Below are positions 1 to 8,906 of a stretch of 16,679 nt of DNA, piece after piece. The position numbers and the translations under genes were made by a program. The DNA comes from Geothermobacter sp964441925 (GTDB lineage: Bacteria > Desulfobacterota > Desulfuromonadia > Desulfuromonadales > Geothermobacteraceae). The notes under the pieces were generated by a model, which saw nothing but the letters and a program-made list of their open reading frames with translations, was not told the origin of the DNA and did no database searches. How positions within the stretch are numbered: position 1 is the stretch's first letter; each line of letters opens with the position of its first letter. The DNA lies in contig CAYTVY010000052.1 in the NCBI GenBank assembly GCA_964441925.1, positions 1 to 16,679 of the forward strand, given 5' to 3'.

Positions 1-73
1 ACGCTAGCATGTCAAGGCTTTGCGGGTCAAGTGCCGTCGCTTTCTCCCGCTGTTGTCGTCCGTCGCCGCCGGC

Positions 74-102
74 TTGACATCGGTCGGGGTTCCTCCTACC
101 TT
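74..102 (+). promoter_or_regulatory. Putative sigma70-type promoter of the dGTPase gene
   Basis: A perfect -35 box TTGACA (74-79) is followed after 17 bp by TACCTT (97-102), which matches the -10 consensus at three of six positions, including the first two and the last. The predicted start is near base 109, giving a leader of about 50 nt that contains the hairpin at 120-140. The -35 box and spacing are convincing; the -10 is only fair. Confidence 0.5.
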
Positions 103-119
103 TCAAGCAGGAAAATCCA

Positions 120-140
120 GGCACCGGCCGTTCCGGTGCC
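120..140 (+). other. Perfect 8-bp hairpin in the dGTPase leader
   Basis: GGCACCGG (120-127) and CCGGTGCC (133-140) form a perfect inverted repeat around a 5-nt loop. It lies near the predicted 5' end of the transcript and ends about 20 nt before the start codon. There is no T-tract, so it is not an intrinsic terminator. It could stabilise the 5' end or affect ribosome access; the function is unknown. Confidence 0.45.
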
Positions 141-160
141 GCAACCGGGAGAGAGAATCG

Positions 161-1294
161 ATGGAACGACCCGACCTGGCCCCCTACGCCGCACACAGCG
201 AAACCAGCCGCGGCCGCCGTCATCCCGAGCCCTACAAGGACGATCGACCCGCCTTCGAACGGGACCGGGACCGTATCATCCACTGTGCCGCTTTCCGCCG
301 GCTCGAGTACAAGACCCAGGTCTTCGTCAATCACGAGGGGGACTACTATCGCACCCGGCTGACCCATACCCTGGAAGTGGCCCAGATCGCCCGCGGAATC
401 GCCCGGCGGCTGCAACTGAACGAGGATTTGACCGAGGCCCTGGCCCTGGCTCACGACCTGGGCCACACGCCCTTCGGCCACACCGGCGAGGATGTGCTCA
501 ACCGGCTGATGCGTGACCATGGCGGTTTCGAACACAACCGCCAGTCGTTGCGCATCGTCGAGGAACTGGAGGAGCGCTATCCCGGTTTTCCCGGCCTGAA
601 TCTCAGCTGGGAGACGCGGGAAGGGATCATCAAGCATTCAAGCGACTATGACCGGCCCGGGACCGATGCCGCCGGTGACTATGAACCGGGCCGGCGACCG
701 TCCCTCGAAGCCCAGATCATCGATCTGGCGGATGAGATCGCCTATAACAACCACGACATCGACGACGGACTCAAGTCGGGATACATCGTATTGGCCGATT
801 TGCAGCAGATCGATCTCTGGCGTGAGACCTGGCGGCATGTCGGACAGAAGTATCCCGGCATCGACGAGGAGCGGCACGTCCACCAGACCATCAGTCACCT
901 GATCGGGCGGCTGATCACCGACCTGGTGCGCCAGTCACGGGAGAATGTCGAGGCAGCCGGGGTGAAGACCCTGGACGATGTGCGTCGCCAGGCCGTCAGG
1001 CTGATTGGCTTCAGCGATGAAATATCATTGAAAAACAAGGAGTTAAAAAAGTTTCTTCATAAAAGGCTTTATCATCACTACAAGGTGGAGCGGATGCGGG
1101 TCAAGGCGGAGCGCTTTCTCACCATGCTGTTCGAGAGCTATGCCACCAACCCGGCGCTGCTGCCTGACGGTTACCGGAAGAAATGTGAGAAGGAAGCGGT
1201 CGAGAGGGTGGTCTGCGACTATCTTGCCGGGATGACCGACCGTTACGCCCAGGACGAGTACAGACGGCTGTTCGAACCCTTCGAGCGTGTTTGA
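161..1294 (+). CDS. dgt: Deoxyguanosinetriphosphate triphosphohydrolase-like HD protein
   Basis: The 377-residue product belongs to the bacterial dGTPase-like HD family, which hydrolyses dNTPs to deoxynucleosides and triphosphate in the cytoplasm. The HD metal site is complete: His69 (RTRLTHTLEV), His98-Asp99 (LALAHDLGHTPFGH) and Asp191 (LADEIAYNNHDID). The C-terminal part (about 270-377) is the usual associated domain. Length fits the shorter, non-E. coli type of the family. I chose the ATG at 161 because GGGAGAGAG lies just upstream and conserved homology begins soon after; a TTG at base 20 would add 47 residues that look like translated leader. A short AT-rich stretch (about 1018-1080) interrupts otherwise GC-rich coding and encodes a lysine-rich segment that appears conserved in the family. 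Nucleotide preference within the family cannot be read from sequence. Confidence 0.9.
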   Translation: MERPDLAPYAAHSETSRGRRHPEPYKDDRPAFERDRDRIIHCAAFRRLEYKTQVFVNHEGDYYRTRLTHTLEVAQIARGIARRLQLNEDLTEALALAHDLGHTPFGHTGEDVLNRLMRDHGGFEHNRQSLRIVEELEERYPGFPGLNLSWETREGIIKHSSDYDRPGTDAAGDYEPGRRPSLEAQIIDLADEIAYNNHDIDDGLKSGYIVLADLQQIDLWRETWRHVGQKYPGIDEERHVHQTISHLIGRLITDLVRQSRENVEAAGVKTLDDVRRQAVRLIGFSDEISLKNKELKKFLHKRLYHHYKVERMRVKAERFLTMLFESYATNPALLPDGYRKKCEKEAVERVVCDYLAGMTDRYAQDEYRRLFEPFERV

Positions 1295-1350
1295 CATGCC
1301 GGCGCGGCGGGGTAAGGTGTTGACAGGCTCTTCTGTCGGGGAGGGCGGCC

Positions 1351-2919
1351 ATGAACATCCTGCGCCGGTTGCGCGATTTTTCGCTGGCGAGATCCGGGTT
1401 CGAAACCCGGATCATCGCCTACTATCTTCTCATCGGAATCGGCTGGGCCCTGTTTTCCAACCCGGTGGTCGCCTGGCTGGTCGACGATCCGGACCTGCGG
1501 GACCGTATCTATCCGCTGCGCGACCTGGTCTTCTTTCTCGTCACGGGCCTGTTCCTTTATCGGCTGCTCCGCAGCTACCTGCACACCATTCACGAGCGGG
1601 ACCGCTATCTGGAGCATGCCGCCTACCACGATGACCTGACCGGTCTTTACAACCAGCGCTTTTTCAACCGGGAGGTCGCCGCATGGACCGAAGATCCTGA
1701 ACGCGGCCCTTTCGCGCTGCTTTTTCTCGATCTCGACCGCTTCCGTATCGTCATCCGCACCCTGGGGCACGATACCGGCAACCTGCTGCTTCAGGAAATC
1801 GCCGTCCGGCTGGCCGACTGCATTGGCGAAGACGCATGCCTGGCGCGTTTTTCCGGCGACGAATTCGCCATCCTGTTGCCCGGCATCCATTCGGGCGAGG
1901 ATGCCGGAACGATGGCGGACCGGGTTCTCGACTGTCTGAAGAAGCCCTTTCCGTTCATCGAACACGGCATTCACCTGACCGCTTCCATCGGTATCGCCAT
2001 CTTTCCCGGTGACGGGCACGACGCCAGCTCGCTGCTCAAGAACGCCGACATCGCCCGCAGCCGGGCCAAGGAGATGGGCGGCAATGGTTTCCAGTTCTAC
2101 TATCCGGCGATGAACGAAAGCTTTCTGCAGTCGCTGGTCATGGAGAACCGCCTGCACCGGGCTCTCGAGAACCGGGAACTCGGAGTGCGCTATCAGCCTC
2201 TGCTCGACCTGCGCAGCAACACCCTGACCGGCGTCGAGGCCCTCATCTGCTGGCAGGATCCGGAAGGTGAGTCGGTGTCTCCCGACCGTTTCATTCCTCT
2301 GGCCGAGGAGACCGGGTTGATCGAGCCGATCGGCGAATGGATCCTGCAGCAGGCCTGCCGGCAGAACCGATCGTGGCAGGCGAAGAACCTGCCACCGGTC
2401 CGGGTGTCGGTCAACGTCTCGGCCCGGCAGTTCCACCGCCGGGACTTCACCCGGGTGGTCGAGCGGGTGCTGGAGACGACGGGCCTCGACCCGCGCTGGC
2501 TGGCTCTGGAAGTCACCGAAACCGCCCTGATGCAGGATGTCGAACGGGCCCGGGCGACCCTGACGGTGCTCAGGCATCTGGGAGTGGGTATCGTCATCGA
2601 TGACTTCGGCACCGGCCATTCGAGTCTCAGTTACCTGAAGCAACTGCCGGTCGACGTGCTGAAGATCGACCAGTCTTTTGTCGAAGGTGTGCCGCGGGCG
2701 GCCGAAGATTCGGCGCTGACCGGCGCCATCATCGCCATGGGACATGCCCTGGGGCTGGAGGTCGTCGCCGAGGGTGTCGAGCGTCTGGAGCAGAAGGCGT
2801 TTCTCCAGGGCAAGGGGTGCGACAAGATTCAGGGCTATCTCTACCATCCCCCGCTGCGACCCGAACAGGTAGCGGCCCTGCTGCTGGAGAGAAAGCTGCG
2901 GATGACGGTGATCGGCTGA
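1351..2919 (+). CDS. Membrane GGDEF-EAL protein with degenerate GGDEF domain
   Basis: This 522-residue protein has two hydrophobic segments (about 21-44 and 53-74) joined by a short loop, then a GGDEF domain (about 90-250) and an EAL domain (about 265-512), so it is an inner-membrane cyclic-di-GMP protein with no obvious sensor domain. The GGDEF signature is SGDEF (168-172). The residues that contact guanine in active cyclases are replaced: Ile135 for Asn and Asn144 for Asp, and neighbouring Asp136 is Arg. The RxxD inhibitory site is also absent (Gly and Ala at those positions). The EAL domain keeps Glu296, Asn355, Glu387, Asp417-Asp418, Lys438, Glu474 and Gln494, so phosphodiesterase activity is plausible. 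However, the arginine of the ExLxR motif is Cys300. A GGGGAGGG ribosome-binding site precedes the ATG. It ends 14 bases from the convergent yhbY. The cellular target is not deducible. Confidence 0.9.
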   Translation: MNILRRLRDFSLARSGFETRIIAYYLLIGIGWALFSNPVVAWLVDDPDLRDRIYPLRDLVFFLVTGLFLYRLLRSYLHTIHERDRYLEHAAYHDDLTGLYNQRFFNREVAAWTEDPERGPFALLFLDLDRFRIVIRTLGHDTGNLLLQEIAVRLADCIGEDACLARFSGDEFAILLPGIHSGEDAGTMADRVLDCLKKPFPFIEHGIHLTASIGIAIFPGDGHDASSLLKNADIARSRAKEMGGNGFQFYYPAMNESFLQSLVMENRLHRALENRELGVRYQPLLDLRSNTLTGVEALICWQDPEGESVSPDRFIPLAEETGLIEPIGEWILQQACRQNRSWQAKNLPPVRVSVNVSARQFHRRDFTRVVERVLETTGLDPRWLALEVTETALMQDVERARATLTVLRHLGVGIVIDDFGTGHSSLSYLKQLPVDVLKIDQSFVEGVPRAAEDSALTGAIIAMGHALGLEVVAEGVERLEQKAFLQGKGCDKIQGYLYHPPLRPEQVAALLLERKLRMTVIG

Positions 2920-2933
2920 AGTCCCGGCCCGGG

Positions 2934-3227
2934 TCAGGGCAGGGTGATCACCGGCTCTTTGGCCGGGCGGTAGAGCAGGATGGTCCGGCCCAGGATCTGG
3001 GCGACAACGGCGCCGCAGTTCTTCGCCAGGGTGGCGGCGACCTCCTTGCGGTCGAGAACGCAGCCTTCCTGCAGCTTGATCTTGATCAGCTCGTGCGTGG
3101 CCAGGGCTTCGTCGACCGCCCGGATGAGGGAGGGCGTGATGTCGTCTTTGCCGACCATCACCACGGCCTGCAGATGGTGTCCGAGGGAACGCAGATAGCG
3201 TTTCTGTTTGCCGGTCAGGCTCAGCAT
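2934..3227 (-). CDS. yhbY: YhbY/CRM-family ribosome assembly RNA-binding protein
   Basis: The 97-residue product is a stand-alone CRM (CRS1-YhbY) domain, a small KH-like fold that binds pre-50S ribosomal RNA during subunit assembly. Family marks are the N-terminal LTGKQKRYLRSLGHHLQ (4-20), the central HELIKIKL (45-52) and the C-terminal VAQILGRTILLYRP (75-88). The exposed loop that is normally GxxG reads GKDD (26-29), losing the second glycine. GGAG lies 8 nt before the ATG and supports the start. The gene is single, transcribed divergently from the peptidase gene and convergent with the GGDEF-EAL gene. A good minus-strand promoter about 150 bases upstream implies a leader of about 140 nt. 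Confidence 0.9.
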   Translation of the reverse strand: MLSLTGKQKRYLRSLGHHLQAVVMVGKDDITPSLIRAVDEALATHELIKIKLQEGCVLDRKEVAATLAKNCGAVVAQILGRTILLYRPAKEPVITLP

Positions 3228-3376
3228 GTCACATTCTCCGGTTTTGCGAAGAAGGCAGGGGCCGGAAGGGCCGCTGGCGGCGCGCGGGTCATGTCCGACC
3301 GGCGCTTTCGTGGAATTGCAAATGCAGGCGGATCAGGCGCTTGTGTCGCTCGCCGGCCATGAATTCGCCGGTTCAG

Positions 3377-3405
3377 GTTATATAGCGGACGAGGTCCGGA
3401 AGCAA
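3377..3405 (-). promoter_or_regulatory. Putative yhbY promoter
   Basis: On the minus strand TTGCTT (3405-3400) is followed after exactly 17 bp by TATAAC (3382-3377), a five-of-six match to the -10 consensus. Transcription would begin near 3370 and run through a leader of about 140 nt before the yhbY ATG. That leader is GC-rich; I saw no convincing riboswitch or strong terminator in it. The remainder of the 228-base divergent spacer (3228-3455) holds no gene that I can support. Confidence 0.45.
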
Positions 3406-3455
3406 GGACAAATTTCCCCTGTTCCCACTGCAACGGCTGTCGTAAACTGCATGAC

Positions 3456-4529
3456 ATGAGAAAGGCGATCCGCCATCTGCTGCCGCTGTTCTGCCTGCTG
3501 CTGGCAGCCTGCAGCGATGCCTCCTACTACCTGCAGAGTGCCGCCGGCCAGAGCCGTATCCTGCTGGCCCGTCGGCAGATCGACCGCCTGTTGGCCGATC
3601 CGGAACTCGAACCCGGCCTGCGACGAAAGCTGGAGCTGGTTCGCGAGTTGCGTGATTTTGCCGCCGCCGAACTGCGGCTGCCGGTGGAAGACTGTTATCG
3701 CACCTATGTCGAGCTGGACCGGCCCTATGCGGTGTGGAACGTGGTGGCCACTCCCGAGTTTTCGCTCGAGCCGCTGGGATGGTGTTTTCCGGTGGTCGGC
3801 TGCGTTCCCTATCGTGGCTACTTTTCCGAGCAGGCGGCCCGGAGGTTCGCCTCCCGTCTCGCTGCCGAGGGAAAAGATGTCCAGACCTATGGTGTCAGTG
3901 CCTATTCGACGCTCGGTTGGTTCGATGACCCGGTGCTCAGCACTTTCGTCGAACAGCCTGATGCCGATCTGGCCGGGCTGCTCTTCCACGAGCTGACGCA
4001 TCGGCTGCTCTATGTCGCCGACGATGCCGCCTTCAGCGAATCCTTTGCCCGTTTCGTCGAGATCGAGGGTGTCAGCCGTTGGCTGCGCCGCCAGGGACGA
4101 AGTGAGGCACTGGCCCGCTACCGGCAACGGCTCGCCTTGACGGAGGCGATCCACCGGTTGGAGAGACAGACCCGCGACAGACTCGCCGCGCTCTATCGCA
4201 GCAGGTTGGACAGACCCGCCAAACGGCGTGAGAAGAAGAGACTCCTGGCGGAGTTCGCCGGACAGGCCGCCGCGCTCGCCGCCAGATACGAGGCACGGCT
4301 TTCCTCCGGATTCCGGCCGGATGAGCTGAACAACGCCAGCTTTGCCTCGCTGGCGACCTATCAGGATCTGGTTCCCGCCTTCCGGCATCTGCTGGCCGCC
4401 GCCGGCGGCGATCTGGCAATTTTCTACCGGCAGGTCCGCGCCATCGCCGGCCAGCCCGCCTCCGAGCGCCAGAGAATCATGGCCTTCTGGCTGCAGGCGC
4501 CGCCACTGCGTACCATCGCCGGCAAATGA
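3456..4529 (+). CDS. COG4324 predicted aminopeptidase, lipoprotein
   Basis: The 357-residue product resembles the predicted zinc aminopeptidases of COG4324. The N terminus is a lipoprotein signal: two basic residues, a hydrophobic core and a lipobox LAAC with acylated Cys19, followed by Ser-Asp. It should therefore be anchored in the envelope facing the periplasm. The zinc motif is HELTH (178-182), with Glu195 in FSESFARFVE as the likely third ligand. Family positions such as WNVVATPEF (94-102) and GCVPYRGYF (115-123) are present. The substrate is unknown. The ATG at 3456 is the only start that gives a proper signal peptide, but it has no Shine-Dalgarno sequence. An element resembling a -10 box (TAAACT, 3443-3448) lies so close that the message may be leaderless. 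An intrinsic terminator follows the gene at 4585-4607, so it appears monocistronic. Confidence 0.85.
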   Translation: MRKAIRHLLPLFCLLLAACSDASYYLQSAAGQSRILLARRQIDRLLADPELEPGLRRKLELVRELRDFAAAELRLPVEDCYRTYVELDRPYAVWNVVATPEFSLEPLGWCFPVVGCVPYRGYFSEQAARRFASRLAAEGKDVQTYGVSAYSTLGWFDDPVLSTFVEQPDADLAGLLFHELTHRLLYVADDAAFSESFARFVEIEGVSRWLRRQGRSEALARYRQRLALTEAIHRLERQTRDRLAALYRSRLDRPAKRREKKRLLAEFAGQAAALAARYEARLSSGFRPDELNNASFASLATYQDLVPAFRHLLAAAGGDLAIFYRQVRAIAGQPASERQRIMAFWLQAPPLRTIAGK

Positions 4530-4584
4530 GGGCGCCCGTTCAGCACAGTGTCGTCTGGGGGACGGACAGGTACTTGTCGGGGAG

Positions 4585-4607
4585 ACCTGCGCCCGGGCCA
4601 GGTTTTT
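4585..4607 (+). terminator. Intrinsic terminator after the COG4324 peptidase gene
   Basis: ACCTG (4585-4589) pairs with CAGGT (4599-4603). An inner GC/GC pairing (4591-4592 with 4597-4598) closes a 4-nt loop with one bulged C at 4590. Five T residues (4603-4607) follow the stem. It lies about 55 bases past the peptidase stop and before the lepA promoter, so it insulates the two transcription units. Confidence 0.6.
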
Positions 4608-4636
4608 GCGTGCCGGGCCGGAGCATCGATTCAGGC

Positions 4637-4665
4637 TTTACAGTCTCCGGATTTTCTTCTATGTT
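4637..4665 (+). promoter_or_regulatory. Putative lepA-lepB promoter
   Basis: TTTACA (4637-4642) and TATGTT (4660-4665) are separated by 17 bp. The first differs from the -35 consensus at one position and the second from the -10 consensus at two. It lies downstream of the terminator at 4585-4607 and gives a leader of about 40 nt before the lepA ATG. Confidence 0.5.
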
Positions 4666-4713
4666 CTGATACTTGTGCACGGCCCCGAATGCCATCCCGG
4701 ACAAGTGAATTTC

Positions 4714-6515
<1,802 letters not shown>

Positions 6516-6519
<4 letters not shown>

Positions 6520-7181
6520 AACTCTTCTCCCGGAAGCAGCGGCAGGACGCCGAGCTGGTCAAGAAACCCTGGTGGCGCGAATATGGCGAGGCGCTGCTGG
6601 TGGCCGCCATTCTCGCCATCATCATCCGGACCTTCGTCGTCCAGGCGTTCAAGATCCCTTCCGGGTCGATGGAGGACACCCTGCTGATCGGCGACCACCT
6701 GCTGGTGAACAAGTTCATCTACGGCATCCGGGTTCCCTTTACCGATGAGCGCTACTTCGCCATCCGCGAGCCGCGGCGCGGAGACGTCATCGTCTTCGAG
6801 TTTCCCCGCGACGCCCACAAGCCCTGGCTGCAGCGCCGTGATTTCATCAAGCGGGTCATAGGGCTGCCCGGTGACGTGATCGAAATCCGTGACAAGAAGG
6901 TCTATGTCAACGGCAAGCTCTACCAGATTCCCCAGGAGGTCCACAAGGAGGAGGGCATCGTCGGTCCGCAGTACGGCCCGCGCGACAACATGAAGCCGGT
7001 CAAGGTGCCGCCCGGTCATTACTTCGTGATGGGCGACAATCGTGACCGCTCCTACGACAGCCGTTTCTGGGGATTCGTGCCGGAAGAGAAGATTCTCGGC
7101 CTGGCCTTCATCAAGTACTGGTCCTGGGATTCCGAGCGTCACCTGCCACGCTTCGACCGCATCGGAAAGCCGATCGAGTAA
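6516..7181 (+). CDS. lepB: Signal peptidase I
   Basis: The 221-residue product is a type I signal peptidase, the membrane serine protease that cleaves signal peptides from secreted preproteins on the outer face of the inner membrane. A single N-terminal membrane segment (about 25-44) is followed by the nucleophile box IPSGSMEDTL with Ser51. The general base is Lys112 in RRDFIKRVIGLPGD. The conserved GDNRDRSYDSRFWG box lies at 173-186. One membrane anchor and about 220 residues is the compact form, unlike the two-helix E. coli enzyme. The ATG overlaps the lepA stop by four bases and has no separate promoter, so expression should follow lepA. Confidence 0.96.
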
Positions 7182-7197
7182 ACGCCGCACGCAACGG

Positions 7198-7226
7198 TTG
7201 ACGCTCCCGGGGCGGACTGTTATAGT
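7198..7226 (+). promoter_or_regulatory. Promoter of the pyr operon
   Basis: TTGACG (7198-7203) and TATAGT (7221-7226) are separated by 17 bp, and a TG one base before the -10 box gives an extended -10. Each hexamer differs from consensus at one position, making this the strongest promoter seen in the window. Transcription should begin near 7233, placing the PyrR-binding hairpin at the start of the message. Confidence 0.75.
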
Positions 7227-7243
7227 GCGCGCAAACCTTTCCT

Positions 7244-7276
7244 CCTTTTAAGTCGATCCCGTGAGGTCGACAAAGG
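7244..7276 (+). promoter_or_regulatory. PyrR-binding stem-loop (anti-antiterminator) in pyr leader
   Basis: A lower stem CCTTT/AAAGG (7244-7248 with 7272-7276), a 5'-side internal bulge TAA (7249-7251) and an upper stem GTCGA/TCGAC (7252-7256 with 7267-7271) present the loop TCCCGTGAGG (7257-7266). The loop region ATCCCGTGAGGT matches the known PyrR recognition core RUCCNGNGAGGY at every position. The stem-bulge-stem layout is that of Bacillus pyr leaders. UMP-bound PyrR should stabilise this hairpin. The AAAGGTG at 7272-7278 could instead pair with TGCCTTT at 7318-7324, which would disrupt the terminator, so a switch is possible. Confidence 0.8.
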
Positions 7277-7319
7277 TGGCCGAATGAGAGCGAACAGACC
7301 CGCAAAGTGTATCCGAATG

Positions 7320-7349
7320 CCTTTCCGCCTGGCGGAGAGGTATTTTTTT
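7320..7349 (+). terminator. Leader terminator (attenuator) of the pyr operon
   Basis: A nine-pair stem (7320-7328 with 7332-7340, one G-U pair) closes a 3-nt loop. It is followed by TA and seven T residues (7343-7349). It lies inside the leader, downstream of the PyrR-binding hairpin and 35 bases before the pyrR start codon. This is the arrangement expected for transcription attenuation: high UMP favours PyrR binding and termination, and low UMP favours read-through into pyrR-pyrB-pyrC-carA-carB. Confidence 0.8.
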
Positions 7350-7383
7350 ATGCCGTCGCATGTCCAGCCGCGGGGAGGTGTCC

Positions 7384-7920
7384 ATGCCTGAAAAGACGAC
7401 CGTCATCCTCAACCAGTCCGGTATCGAGCGGGCCCTGACCCGCATCGCCCACGAGATTCTCGAGCGCAACAAGGGTGTTGAAAACCTGGGGCTGGTCGGC
7501 ATCCGGGCCGGCGGCGATCACCTGGCCGCCGAGCTGGCCCGGCGCATCGCCGTCATCGAGGGGGAAGAGATCGGCCTGGGTGCCATCGACATCACCATGT
7601 ACCGGGACGATATCGGCACCCGGGGCAGCCTGCCGGTCGGCCGGACCGACATTCCCTTCGACGTCGACGACAAGAAGGTGGTGCTGGTCGACGACGTGCT
7701 CTTCACCGGCCGCACCATCCGGGCCGCCATGGACGCCATCATCGACCTCGGCCGGCCGCGCAACATCCAGCTGGCCGTGCTGATCGACCGGGGGCACCGG
7801 GAACTGCCGATCCGGCCGGACTATGTCGGCCGCAACGTGCCGACGGCCCGCGACGAGGATGTCGAGGTCGCGTTCGATGCCAACCATCAGCCGCGCGAAG
7901 TGCGCCTGATCAAACACTAA
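7384..7920 (+). CDS. pyrR: Bifunctional pyr operon attenuation regulator / uracil phosphoribosyltransferase PyrR
   Basis: The 178-residue product has the PyrR fold of type I phosphoribosyltransferases. The PRPP-binding loop VVLVDDVLFTGRT is at 99-111, the MYRDDIGTR segment at 72-80, and the C-terminal ELPIRPDYVGRNVPT at 140-154 is typical of PyrR. The family binds pyr leader RNA in response to UMP, and some members also make UMP from uracil and PRPP. It is the first gene of the operon and sits just after a leader containing its own predicted binding site, so it should regulate itself. GGGGAGGTG (7372-7380) fixes the ATG at 7384; an ATG at 7360 lies upstream of this site and is unlikely to be used. 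pyrB starts 18 bases after the stop. Confidence 0.96.
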   Translation: MPEKTTVILNQSGIERALTRIAHEILERNKGVENLGLVGIRAGGDHLAAELARRIAVIEGEEIGLGAIDITMYRDDIGTRGSLPVGRTDIPFDVDDKKVVLVDDVLFTGRTIRAAMDAIIDLGRPRNIQLAVLIDRGHRELPIRPDYVGRNVPTARDEDVEVAFDANHQPREVRLIKH

Positions 7921-7938
7921 AGGGCAGGGGAGGAACAG

Positions 7939-8880
<942 letters not shown>

Positions 8881-8906
8881 TCCGTTCAGTCAAAGGAGAA
8901 AGTCCA

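Noticed and set aside
1320..1325. TTGACA before the GGDEF-EAL gene as a -35 box
   Set aside because: A -10 box at normal spacing would fall within the ribosome-binding site region just before the ATG at 1351, and no TATAAT-like sequence is there.
1243..2847. Long minus-strand open frame (534 codons) opposite the GGDEF-EAL gene
   Set aside because: It mirrors a well-supported gene in GC-rich DNA, its translation is low-complexity and rich in Gln, Gly and Asp, and it has no recognisable domain or start signal.
3221..3457. Minus-strand 78-codon open frame in the yhbY upstream spacer
   Set aside because: It overlaps the yhbY start, has no recognisable domain or ribosome-binding site, and covers the likely yhbY promoter and leader.
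4342..4713. Possible N-terminal extension of LepA by 124 residues
   Set aside because: The added sequence overlaps the peptidase gene, its terminator and the lepA promoter, and LepA proteins normally start near residue MDQQYIRNFS.
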